DNA of 21,545 nucleotides from Sutterella sp. (GTDB taxonomy: Bacteria > Pseudomonadota > Gammaproteobacteria > Burkholderiales > Burkholderiaceae_F). Shown here piece by piece: positions 1 through 5,678 of this stretch (positions within the stretch are counted from its first letter, which is position 1; every line of letters starts with the position of its first letter). The notes beneath the pieces were generated by a model. It saw only the letters and a program-made list of their open reading frames with translations. It made no database searches and was not told the origin of the DNA. The stretch covers positions 7,608 through 29,152 of the forward strand of contig DYCH01000083.1 of the NCBI GenBank assembly GCA_019418235.1, in the 5' to 3' direction. Position numbers and translations under genes: made by a program.

Positions 1-258
1 GCCAAGAATTTGGCGCGTAGCCGTATTCGTGAGCAATTGATTGCGATGGCCCCGCTTTTTGTTAAGAACAAGTACATCTTTGGCGATGAATTCACGATGC
101 TTGACGTGGCCATGGCTCCGCTTTTGTGGCGCTTGGAAGTCTATGGTATTGAATTGCCGAAGTCGGCTGCACCGTTACAGAAGTACGCCGAACGTTTGTT
201 CTCACGTCAATCCTTTATCGATTCGATGACGCCGTCTGAAAAAGTCATGCGTCGTTAA
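1..258 (+). CDS. sspA: Stringent starvation protein A, 3' part (truncated by window start)
   Basis: The open frame runs from base 1 to a TAA at 256–258 and encodes the last 85 residues of an all-helical GST C-terminal domain. The segment F-G-D-E-F-T-M-L-D-V-A-M-A-P-L-L-W-R, followed by a helix rich in Leu and Tyr, is characteristic of SspA. SspA is a glutathione-transferase-fold protein that binds RNA polymerase and changes transcription during starvation and acid stress. sspB begins 19 bases downstream on the same strand, the usual sspAB operon order. The TTG at base 10 is an internal leucine, not a start, because the frame is open upstream to the window edge. The N-terminal thioredoxin-like domain lies outside the window. 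Confidence 0.9.
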   Translation, partial: AKNLARSRIREQLIAMAPLFVKNKYIFGDEFTMLDVAMAPLLWRLEVYGIELPKSAAPLQKYAERLFSRQSFIDSMTPSEKVMRR

Positions 259-277
259 TATGCTTTAGAGAGAAGTT

Positions 278-652
278 ATGGCAAGAGCCTCAATTAAATC
301 GTATTTAATTCAATCCATTTGGAACTGGTGTAATGACTACGGTCTGTCACCATACATTGTCGTCAATGTCGACGATAACTGCACCGTGCCGATGGAGTTT
401 GTTCAAGAAGGTCGTATCGTTTTCGACATTTCTGCCGAAGCAACGCATAGTTTGGCTTTTGAAGAAGATGCAATTCGTTTTGAGGCTCGTTTTGGCGAAA
501 AGGCTATGCAATGCTATGTGCCTTATCGCAATGTTGCAGGGATGTTCCCGCAAGAAGAGCCTGCAAAGGGGATGATGTTTTCTCCGGATATGGACGAGCC
601 TGAGGAAATTAAGCCCAAAGCCCCCACGCCGATCTTTTCTCGTGTAAAATAG
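278..652 (+). CDS. sspB: ClpXP protease specificity-enhancing factor SspB
   Basis: This 124-residue protein starts at an ATG preceded by a purine-rich AGAGAAG. SspB delivers ssrA-tagged and other substrates to the ClpXP protease in the cytoplasm. The N-terminal part (S-Y-L-I-Q-S-I-W-N-W-C, then T-Y/H-I-V-V-N-V-D and the V-P-x-E-F-V-x-E-G-x-I-V-x-N/D-I segment) matches the Sm-like substrate-binding domain. A flexible acidic and proline-rich linker follows, ending in a short basic-hydrophobic tail (I-F-S-R-V-K). That tail matches the ClpX-binding (XB) tail of the family. The protein is shorter than E. coli SspB mainly in the linker. It follows sspA by 19 bases, and tRNA-Thr starts only 8 bases after its stop codon, so the mRNA and tRNA probably share a primary transcript. 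Confidence 0.92.
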   Translation: MARASIKSYLIQSIWNWCNDYGLSPYIVVNVDDNCTVPMEFVQEGRIVFDISAEATHSLAFEEDAIRFEARFGEKAMQCYVPYRNVAGMFPQEEPAKGMMFSPDMDEPEEIKPKAPTPIFSRVK

Positions 653-660
653 CGCCTCTT

Positions 661-736
<76 letters not shown>

Positions 737-742
737 AATTTG

Positions 743-779
743 AATCCGCACGCGTGTAAAACGTTGTGCGGATTTTTGT
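743..779 (+). terminator. Rho-independent terminator after tRNA-Thr
   Basis: The arms AATCCGCAC (743–751) and GTGCGGATT (766–774) pair perfectly over 9 bp. A short inner helix, CGT/ACG (753–755 with 761–763), extends the stem across a small bulge. The run TTTTTGTTTTT follows. It probably ends the sspA–sspB–tRNA-Thr transcript and marks the end of the core block before the accessory region. Confidence 0.9.
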
Positions 780-828
780 TTTTCTGTCACTAGTCGTTAT
801 CTTCCTTCTTTAATAAACTGTGTAAAAC

Positions 829-843
829 ATCAAATGTACAAAT
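829..843. repeat. 15-bp repeat, left copy, containing TGTACA
   Basis: ATCAAATGTACAAAT at 829–843 recurs identically and in the same orientation at 3950–3964. The two copies frame the par/unknown/EFR1 module. A second related half-site, AAATGTGT, follows immediately from 840. It could be a binding site of the ribbon-helix-helix protein or a remnant of an insertion boundary. Confidence 0.6.
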
Positions 844-1009
844 GTGTTAATTAATCGTTTTCTAGAGCAGCTATCTCCATTGAGAGGTTGGAGTTCTAAA
901 AAATGGTAAATCTACCTATTTCTAATGAAATCAAATACTAATAACGTTTGAATCGATTGTAAAAATATCAAACACTCAAATAAACATATGGTAAAATACA
1001 GAAAAACAC

Positions 1010-1021
1010 AAATGTACATTT
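1010..1021. promoter_or_regulatory. Perfect palindrome upstream of parA, likely operator
   Basis: AAATGTACATTT is a perfect 12-bp palindrome made of two inverted AAATGTAC half-sites. It ends 20 bases before the parA ATG and 9–10 bases before the AAAGGA ribosome binding site. Small ParA systems are normally repressed by their ribbon-helix-helix partner at the operon promoter, so this is the best candidate for autoregulation. The role is inferred. Confidence 0.5.
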
Positions 1022-1041
1022 ATTGACTCTAAAGGAATGTC

Positions 1042-1683
1042 ATGAAAGTCATTAGTATCTTGAATCAAAAGGGTGGCGTTGGTAAGACAACGATTTCCGT
1101 TAATCTGGCTTCTGCCATCGCTAAAAAGGGCAAGTCGGTTCTTTTAGTCGATGCGGATCCACAAGGATCGGCATTAGATTGGTTTGCCAGTCGCTCCGAT
1201 GAAATGGAGCCTCTGTTTCCTGTTGTAGGGTGTGCCAAACCCAATTTGCATAAAACCATTCCTGATCTCGGGAAAGGTCGTGATGTGGTTGTGATTGACG
1301 GTGCGCCTCGTGTAACAGATTTAGCCCGTGCTGCCATTATGGCAAGCGATTTGGTTTTGATTCCGGTTCAGCCGAGTCCTTACGACGTTTGGGCCGCTGA
1401 AGAAGTCGTCAAACTAATTAAAGAGGCTCAAATTTATCGTCCTGAAATTCAGGCAGCGTTTGTGATTAATCGTAAGATCGCCAAAACGGCGATTGGCCGA
1501 GACATTGTTGACGCATTGGAAGGCTTTGAAATCGAAGTGCTCGACTCAACGCTTTCTCAACGTGTCGTTTATGCTGAATCTGCCGCAGTCGGTGTGGCAG
1601 TGTTTGAACAAGATTCCAAGAGCTACGCTACGCGCGAAGTGAATCGCTTGGCAAAAGAAGTCCTTAACGTATTGGGAGAATAA
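1042..1683 (+). CDS. parA: ParA-family partition ATPase (small, plasmid type Ib-like)
   Basis: This 213-residue protein belongs to the ParA/MinD deviant Walker ATPases. The Walker A motif K-G-G-V-G-K-T-T lies at residues 10–17 with signature Lys10 and catalytic Lys15. Walker A' is V-L-L-V-D-A-D-P-Q-G-S (33–43), and Walker B is V-V-V-I-D-G-A-P (82–89). The length, and the absence of an N-terminal helix-turn-helix, fit the short ParA proteins that work with a ribbon-helix-helix centromere-binding partner. ATP-bound dimers coat the nucleoid and move the partner-bound DNA. The ATG has AAAGGA at 1031–1036. The partner gene follows after 2 bases, so translation is probably coupled. The AT-rich, TGTACA-bearing surroundings and the gene type suggest a plasmid-derived cassette rather than the main chromosomal parAB. 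Confidence 0.88.
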   Translation: MKVISILNQKGGVGKTTISVNLASAIAKKGKSVLLVDADPQGSALDWFASRSDEMEPLFPVVGCAKPNLHKTIPDLGKGRDVVVIDGAPRVTDLARAAIMASDLVLIPVQPSPYDVWAAEEVVKLIKEAQIYRPEIQAAFVINRKIAKTAIGRDIVDALEGFEIEVLDSTLSQRVVYAESAAVGVAVFEQDSKSYATREVNRLAKEVLNVLGE

Positions 1684-1685
1684 TC

Positions 1686-1967
1686 ATGGCATCAGGAAAG
1701 AAAGTAATGTTTTCAAAGCCGCGTCAAGCCTCTGCTGCTGATATGGCAAAGATGGATGAATGGGTCAGTTTGGGTGCTGAAGAGACGCACGTTGAAGTGA
1801 GTTCTAAACCTGTTTTAAAGACGCAGGAAGCGAAGGTTCGCATGAAACGTTTGTCGATGGATTTGCCTGAAGAAATGCACAAGGATTTGATGAAATACTG
1901 TGTTGATCACGGAACGAAGGCCTCTGTTTTGGTTCGTGATCTCCTTCAAAGAAAGATTTATCGATAA
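1686..1967 (+). CDS. Ribbon-helix-helix DNA-binding protein, ParG-like partition partner
   Basis: This is a 93-residue protein whose ATG lies 2 bases after the parA stop. Residues 1–48 are polar and likely disordered, with several Lys near the N-terminus. Residues 50–93 fit a ribbon-helix-helix fold: a β-strand R-M-K-R-L-S-M-D-L, helix P-E-E-M-H-K-D-L-M-K-Y-C-V-D-H-G, the turn T-K-A-S, and helix V-L-V-R-D-L-L-Q-R-K. A mobile N-terminal tail plus a dimeric C-terminal RHH is the ParG design. In such proteins the tail stimulates the ATPase and the RHH binds centromere and operator DNA. The most likely targets here are the TGTACA sites around the operon. A terminator lies about 90 bases downstream. 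The fold assignment is firm; the target is inferred. Confidence 0.82.
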   Translation: MASGKKVMFSKPRQASAADMAKMDEWVSLGAEETHVEVSSKPVLKTQEAKVRMKRLSMDLPEEMHKDLMKYCVDHGTKASVLVRDLLQRKIYR

Positions 1968-1976
1968 CCTTAATAG

Positions 1977-1990
1977 TGTACATATGTACA
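1977..1990. repeat. 14-bp perfect palindrome: two abutting TGTACA sites
   Basis: TGTACATATGTACA is a perfect palindrome made of two TGTACA cores separated by TA. It begins 10 bases after the stop codon of the ribbon-helix-helix gene. Two adjacent dimer sites would suit cooperative RHH binding, so it may be part of a centromere. Function is inferred. Confidence 0.5.
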
Positions 1991-2057
1991 AAACAATAAA
2001 TAAGTAAATGAGGTTTTGTTGAAATTTATAAATTAATAACAAAAACAACTAATTAAC

Positions 2058-2096
2058 TAACCGCTATTAACTATAATGTTATGGCGGTTAATTTTT
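2058..2096 (+). terminator. Terminator of the parA–RHH operon
   Basis: The arms 2058–2067 (TAACCGCTAT) and 2081–2090 (ATGGCGGTTA) pair over 10 positions, with one T·G wobble and a 13-base loop, and are followed by ATTTTTATTA. The core TAACCGC/GCGGTTA is perfect. It separates the par operon from the downstream gene pair, which therefore probably has its own promoter in the next 140 bases. Confidence 0.75.
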
Positions 2097-2106
2097 ATTA
2101 TTGTGG

Positions 2107-2139
2107 TAATGTACAAAAGAGTAAATGTGCTAATGTGTG
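2107..2139. repeat. Cluster of three TAATGT-type half-sites
   Basis: TAATGTAC (2107), TAAATGTGC (2122) and TAATGTGTG (2131) are three same-orientation variants of the AAATGTAC half-site in 33 bases. They lie between the par terminator and the unknown gene. The first includes a TGTACA core at 2110–2115. The position suits either a promoter operator for the unknown gene or a partition array. The spacing is 15 and then 9 bases. Confidence 0.45.
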
Positions 2140-2227
2140 AAAGGTTTCTGATGAGAAATCGAGTTGTTATGCGCAGATAGTCTTATCGTTTTCTGAGAAA
2201 AAGTGAGCTATAGTGAACAACGAACAT

Positions 2228-2232
2228 TGGAG
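2228..2232 (+). promoter_or_regulatory. Ribosome binding site that sets the start at 2239
   Basis: TGGAG lies six bases before the ATG at 2239. The in-frame GTG at 2203 has only a weak GAGAAA upstream, so the ATG is the better start for the unknown protein. Confidence 0.55.
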
Positions 2233-2238
2233 TATCAG

Positions 2239-3144
2239 ATGCAATTATTAGAGCATGAGAGAAGATTTCAATCGATGGAGTTATCAGCGCGTTTTCATGC
2301 TGTGAGTGTGGAGATTTGCCGTGACTATCCTCGCGCTTTTATGCGTGCGCATTCCGTGGCGACATTGTTAATGGATGTGGGAGTTCAAGAAAGTGAAGTG
2401 GTTTTGGGAATGGTTTGCTCTACGGGGGCTTGGCGCTCGGTTGAAATCAGATTATCGGAAGCAAAAGCCGCAGGTCGAATTCGTATCTTCTTTGGTGTCG
2501 TTGAAGAAGAACCCGAGTATGAACAATACGTTATGGAGGACTCACAATTAACGCCTGAGGATCGTTTAATTGTGGACGCTATCTTTGCTTGTCGCTTGCG
2601 TGAAGCGATTGACTATTACAGTCATAAGCAAACCGTTCCTGTGGGGCGTGAAGCTGAAGTCATTGAAGATTTAATTAACCGCTATTTCGTGGCCCGTGAG
2701 TACTTGGGCGAAACATTATTGTCTAAAAACGTTGATCGCTACTTGCGCGACTTGGCAGCGCTTTTACCTCGCACGCCTTTAATGCTGTTGGATGAGTGTG
2801 ATGTTTATTGTCTTAAGGGATCGCTACCACCAATCGTGACTCAAATTGTTGACTGTCTGGGTTTTTATCGGTATCAAGATAACAAGGGACTCTACATTGC
2901 AGGTACAAAACTGCAAAACAATGATGATTTATTACGTTTGATTGGTTTGATGAGTGCACATTGGGTGGATTTAGACGTTAAAAAGAATCCTTGTTCTTTT
3001 CGCACTGTTGATTGGTACCGATTGGAGGATGATAAGCTTGACGATGATCAGCGCCATGCACGCGAGTTTTGTCAGAAATTATTTGCTTTGGCGCCTAATC
3101 CGTTTAATTTTGAAGCTTTCATGGTGCAAGTTCGTTATTTCTAG
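2239..3144 (+). CDS. Unrecognised protein of about 301 residues, in the partition-like module
   Basis: I do not recognise this family. The frame is open from a GTG at 2203, but the ATG at 2239 has the better ribosome binding site, giving 301 residues. The protein looks soluble: there is no signal peptide or membrane segment, and it is rich in Leu, Arg, Asp and Glu. The first third is helical (E-H-E-R-R-F-Q-S-M-E-L and R-A-H-S-V-A-T-L-L-M-D-V-G-V). A segment A-W-R-S-V-E-I-R-L-S-E-A could be a DNA-contacting helix, as in a winged-helix protein, but this is weak. The C-terminal half has several Trp, Tyr and Cys, including D-E-C-D-V-Y-C-L-K-G and S-A-H-W-V-D-L-D. It is followed after 15 bases by the EFR1-type gene and preceded by TGTACA-type sites. 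A diverged replication initiator or partition accessory is possible, but nothing in the sequence shows either. Confidence 0.7.
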   Translation: MQLLEHERRFQSMELSARFHAVSVEICRDYPRAFMRAHSVATLLMDVGVQESEVVLGMVCSTGAWRSVEIRLSEAKAAGRIRIFFGVVEEEPEYEQYVMEDSQLTPEDRLIVDAIFACRLREAIDYYSHKQTVPVGREAEVIEDLINRYFVAREYLGETLLSKNVDRYLRDLAALLPRTPLMLLDECDVYCLKGSLPPIVTQIVDCLGFYRYQDNKGLYIAGTKLQNNDDLLRLIGLMSAHWVDLDVKKNPCSFRTVDWYRLEDDKLDDDQRHAREFCQKLFALAPNPFNFEAFMVQVRYF

Positions 3145-3159
3145 TCTTAAGAGGTTTGT

Positions 3160-3912
3160 ATGGTCAATGTATTGCTGTTTAGCCCAACGGGGAATTCAAA
3201 ACAAATCGCTTTAACCGTTGCGTCCGAACTGGATGAAAAAGTAAATGTTGTCGATTTAACCAAAACGCATTTAATGGCAGAAACCTTCGATCCGAAGGAT
3301 CCAATGGTGATAGCGGGGCCGGTTTTTGGCGGTCGTTTGCCGGCGCTGATGGTTGAGAGACTAAAAACCTTTTCTCTTAATGGGGTCAAAGCAATCACTT
3401 TGGTGAGTTATGGTAATCGAGCTTTTGAGGATGCGCTTTTAGAACTCAATAATACGGTGTCCGAGCTCGGTGGCGTTCCAGTTGCAAGCGCTGCAGTTGT
3501 TGCTCGTCACTCAATGGTGCCGACCATCGCTCAAAATCGTCCCTCTGAGGTTGATTTGACGAATTTGAAGGCCTTTGCTCGAATGGCAAAGAAAAAGCTC
3601 TCACAAACGGAATTTGACGACTTGAAAGTACCTGGTGACTTTCCCTATCGCTCTTGGACGAAGTCTCCCTTGACACCCATTATCGACGGAAACTGTGTGA
3701 AGTGTGGTCAGTGTGTTCGGTTGTGTCCTGTGGGGGCGATTGATGCCAACGATCCGTCAAAGGTTGATGCCGAGAAATGTATTTTGTGTATGCGCTGTGT
3801 CTTTGTCTGTTCTCAAAAATCTCGCGTCTTGCCCGAAGCGGTAAGGGTTATGATAGGTCAAAAATTAGCGCCTGTTGCTGCCATTCATAGAGATAATGAG
3901 TTTTTTATCTAA
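3160..3912 (+). CDS. EFR1-type flavodoxin / two-[4Fe-4S] ferredoxin fusion
   Basis: This 250-residue protein joins two redox domains. Residues 1–~145 resemble a flavodoxin: V-N-V-L-L-F-S-P-T-G-N-S-K-Q is the FMN phosphate loop, A-G-P-V-F-G-G-R-L-P falls at 52–61, and V-S-Y-G-N-R-A-F-E-D at 82–91. Residues ~170–220 form a bacterial ferredoxin domain with Cys179, 182, 185 and 189 (C-x2-C-x2-C-x3-C-P) and Cys207, 210, 213 and 217. This arrangement would hold two [4Fe-4S] clusters and move electrons between FMN and the clusters in the cytoplasm. The physiological partner of such EFR1-like proteins is mostly unknown. The start has AAGAGG five bases upstream, and the gene follows the unknown gene by 15 bases, so they are likely co-transcribed. 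A strong terminator follows. Finding it beside a partition cassette is unexpected. Confidence 0.85.
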   Translation: MVNVLLFSPTGNSKQIALTVASELDEKVNVVDLTKTHLMAETFDPKDPMVIAGPVFGGRLPALMVERLKTFSLNGVKAITLVSYGNRAFEDALLELNNTVSELGGVPVASAAVVARHSMVPTIAQNRPSEVDLTNLKAFARMAKKKLSQTEFDDLKVPGDFPYRSWTKSPLTPIIDGNCVKCGQCVRLCPVGAIDANDPSKVDAEKCILCMRCVFVCSQKSRVLPEAVRVMIGQKLAPVAAIHRDNEFFI

Positions 3913-3915
3913 ATG

Positions 3916-3947
3916 ATAAAAGGCTTTGATTTTTCAAAGCCTTTTAT
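3916..3947. terminator. Bidirectional-type terminator after the EFR1-like gene
   Basis: A perfect 13-bp stem pairs 3916–3928 (ATAAAAGGCTTTG) with 3935–3947 (CAAAGCCTTTTAT) around a six-base loop. The A-rich 5' side and T-rich 3' side let it work in both directions. It lies directly after the TAA at 3910–3912, between convergent genes. Confidence 0.9.
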
Positions 3948-3949
3948 GA

Positions 3950-3964
3950 ATCAAATGTACAAAT
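3950..3964. repeat. 15-bp repeat, right copy, containing TGTACA
   Basis: ATCAAATGTACAAAT is identical to 829–843 and in the same orientation. It falls just after the terminator of the last gene of the module and just before the convergent threonine-synthase-like gene, so it sits at the module's right edge. Confidence 0.6.
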
Positions 3965-3965
3965 T

Positions 3966-3983
3966 AACAATTGATCAATTGTT
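3966..3983. repeat. 18-bp perfect palindrome
   Basis: AACAATTGATCAATTGTT reads the same on both strands. It lies one base after the right copy of the 15-bp repeat, in the gap between convergent genes. It could be a protein-binding site or the product of recombination at the module edge. It has no T-tract typical of a terminator. Confidence 0.6.
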
Positions 3984-3986
3984 TTA

Positions 3987-4010
3987 TTGTTGTTATCAAT
4001 GAAACAACAA
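3987..4010 (-). terminator. Weak hairpin downstream of the PLP enzyme gene
   Basis: TTGTTGTT (3987–3994) and AACAACAA (4003–4010) form a perfect 8-bp AT-rich stem with an 8-base loop. On the minus strand it lies 10 bases after the stop codon at 4020 and is followed by TAAAACAATTG. The stem is weak and the T-run short, so termination may instead rely on the 3916–3947 hairpin. Confidence 0.4.
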
Positions 4011-4019
4011 ATGTTGACC

Positions 4020-5123
4020 TTAATGATCAGACTTAATGCCAGCGCCGCACATCGTGATTAATGTATCGGGTGTGCGTCCGTAAAGCTCGCAGTAGTGAAC
4101 GTACGCAGCGTAATTGGCGGCAGTTGTATGTTCGCAATAAATGCCACGACGAGCAATTTCATGGCGGCACTTCAAAATTAAATCTTCCGGAGCGGTCACC
4201 ACTTCAATGTTGTGACGAGCAATCATGTCGAGCACTTCTTTTCCTCGCATCGGTTTACCGATGGCGATACCTTCTGCCATCGTGGGTTGCGGGTTTACGG
4301 GAGCAGGCTCATTGAGACCTTGTTGTTGAGCTTGATAGAGCGGATCGCACAACTCGCTTTGAAGCGCAATGACATTGGGGAAATGGTCAATGGCACCACT
4401 TTCGTGAAGGTGTTCCAAGGCCTTAATCGCACCGATAAACAAAGTGCCGTTACCAACAGGAATGACAATATTTTCAGGAATGCGTTTGAGTTGTTCGAAC
4501 ACCTCGTAAATATAGGCCTTCATCCCTTCGTAAAAATAAGGGTTGTAGACGTGATTGGCGTAGTAAGCTCCACGTTCTTTGACTTGACTGCGACAGACAT
4601 CGGCACAGTGATCACGCGTACCTTCAATGACATGAACTTGAGCGCCATGGGATTCAATCATGGTGATCTTTTTCGGACTTGTGCCTTCAGGAACGTAAAT
4701 TTCACAATCAATGCCGGCGCGAGCACAATAGGCCGCAACGCTATTGCCAGCGTTGCCACTGGAATCTTGAACGCAATGCGTAACACCAATGCTCTTACAG
4801 TGGGCAACAAGCGTTGCTGCACCGCGATCCTTAAAGGAAAGGGTAGGCATGGTGTAGTCCATCTTGAACATCACGTCATCGTTAAAACGAATGACCGGTG
4901 TCATCCCTTCACCCATGGTGATGGAACGCCACGTTTGATCATCGTCCATTGCCATAAAAGCACGGTAACGGAATTGGCTCCATTCGGAGCGATCAATTAA
5001 TTTTTCATCCCAAGCAGGCGCCTTGAAATCAAGTTCAAAAAGTCCACCGCATTCGCAACGTGGGGCTTGGGTTGTGGTGGGTGTTTTTTTACCGCAGTGG
5101 GTGCAAACAAACTCTAAAGCCAT
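4020..5123 (-). CDS. PLP-dependent enzyme of the threonine synthase fold, with N-terminal zinc ribbon
   Basis: This is a 367-residue cytoplasmic fold-type II PLP enzyme. The start at 5123 has AAGGAG (5131–5136) at good spacing; a longer frame to 5162 would overlap the RidA gene and lacks this support. Residues 7–25 form a zinc ribbon (Cys7, Cys10, Cys23, Cys25). S-F-K-D-R-G-A places the PLP Lys at 98. S-S-G-N-A-G-N-S is the substrate loop, and V-G-N-G-T-L binds the PLP phosphate. Length and motifs fit archaeal-type threonine synthase, cysteate synthase and related β-replacement or elimination enzymes. The exact reaction cannot be read from sequence. The gene lies 4 bases after a RidA-family gene, which suggests it releases a reactive enamine or imine. 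It is not next to other threonine genes, so classical ThrC is only one option. Confidence 0.8.
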   Translation of the reverse strand: MALEFVCTHCGKKTPTTTQAPRCECGGLFELDFKAPAWDEKLIDRSEWSQFRYRAFMAMDDDQTWRSITMGEGMTPVIRFNDDVMFKMDYTMPTLSFKDRGAATLVAHCKSIGVTHCVQDSSGNAGNSVAAYCARAGIDCEIYVPEGTSPKKITMIESHGAQVHVIEGTRDHCADVCRSQVKERGAYYANHVYNPYFYEGMKAYIYEVFEQLKRIPENIVIPVGNGTLFIGAIKALEHLHESGAIDHFPNVIALQSELCDPLYQAQQQGLNEPAPVNPQPTMAEGIAIGKPMRGKEVLDMIARHNIEVVTAPEDLILKCRHEIARRGIYCEHTTAANYAAYVHYCELYGRTPDTLITMCGAGIKSDH

Positions 5124-5127
5124 TGTG

Positions 5128-5508
5128 TTACTCCTTGATTTCTGCAATTGCTTCAATTTCAACTAAACAACCGAAGTGTAAGGTTGTCGTCGAGACAATG
5201 ACGCGACCCGGTTTATGATCTCCAAAAAACTCGGCATAGACTTCATTGATCGGGCCCCAGTATTGAACATCCGGCGTATAAACGCGGCAAAACACGACTT
5301 GATCACGACGCACACCGGCGGCTTTTAAAACGCGATCGACATTATTGAGTGCCAAACGAGTGTGGTCTTTAATATCGCCTTGACAGACTTCACGCGTATC
5401 GGGATCAATCGATAATTGACCGGAAACATACAGCGTACCGTTACTGATAACACCGGCACTGTAATGGCCCTTATTTTCGCCCTTAAAGTCGGGGGTGATG
5501 ATTTGCAT
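5128..5508 (-). CDS. RidA/YjgF/YER057c/UK114-family protein
   Basis: This 126-residue protein matches the single-domain RidA family in length. Family features are G-x-L-Y-V-S-G-Q at about residues 24–31, N-V-D-R-V-L-K-A-A-G at 56–65, Y-A-E-F-F at 91–95, Arg102 in P-G-R-V-I-V, which corresponds to the substrate-carboxylate-binding Arg105 of E. coli RidA, and V-E-I-E-A at 116–120. RidA hydrolyses reactive enamine/imine products of PLP enzymes, such as 2-aminoacrylate, to ketoacids and ammonia. The PLP enzyme encoded 4 bases downstream is the likely source of its substrate. The P-x-R-S of archetypal RidA is P-G-R-V here, so it may belong to one of the less characterised Rid subfamilies. The N-terminus is divergent. 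Confidence 0.88.
   Translation of the reverse strand: MQIITPDFKGENKGHYSAGVISNGTLYVSGQLSIDPDTREVCQGDIKDHTRLALNNVDRVLKAAGVRRDQVVFCRVYTPDVQYWGPINEVYAEFFGDHKPGRVIVSTTTLHFGCLVEIEAIAEIKE
5131..5136 (-). promoter_or_regulatory. Ribosome binding site for the PLP enzyme gene
   Basis: AAGGAG on the minus strand overlaps the last codons and stop of the RidA-like gene and lies 7 bases before the ATG at 5123. It fixes the start and indicates translational coupling with the upstream gene. Confidence 0.75.
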
Positions 5509-5603
5509 GGTGTTCTCTCCTAAGAGTGTCCAAGTTATTCAATAGCTACATTTTCAACCAAAAAGCCACAAAAAGAATCAGGGATTGTCACGACTTAGTG
5601 TAA

Positions 5604-5636
5604 TAACCCTAGTTAACGCTTTCGTTTGTAGGGTTA
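5604..5636. promoter_or_regulatory. Inverted repeat in the divergent RidA/M20D promoter region, likely operator
   Basis: TAACCCTA (5604–5611) and TAGGGTTA (5629–5636) are perfect inverted 8-mers, 25 bases centre to centre, in the 170-base gap between divergent genes. They are positioned to control one or both. The regulator is not identified; no regulator gene is adjacent. Confidence 0.5.
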
Positions 5637-5678
5637 ATGGGTGCAAAATTAATTCTTATTTACCTCGGAGATTTTGCC

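Larger units (their letters stand above)
737..1041. other. AT-rich spacer between tRNA-Thr and parA
   Basis: This 305-base stretch has no credible gene. It contains the tRNA terminator (743–779), a TGTACA site at 835–840 in a 15-bp repeat, and a perfect 12-bp palindrome at 1010–1021 just upstream of the parA ribosome binding site. The rest is strongly AT-rich, as expected for a partition-type promoter or centromere region. I could not assign a convincing –35/–10 pair; TAAAAT at 992–997 is only a possible –10. Confidence 0.6.

Noticed and set aside
2151..2180. Nine-codon frame (M-R-N-R-V-V-M-R-R) upstream of the unknown gene, as a leader peptide
   Set aside because: It has an AAGG upstream but no attenuator-like hairpins or supporting context, and short frames of this size are expected by chance.
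4212..5000. Plus-strand open frame of 262 codons
   Set aside because: It is wholly antisense to the zinc-ribbon PLP enzyme gene, whose catalytic motifs and ribosome binding site are clear. It has no recognisable motif of its own.
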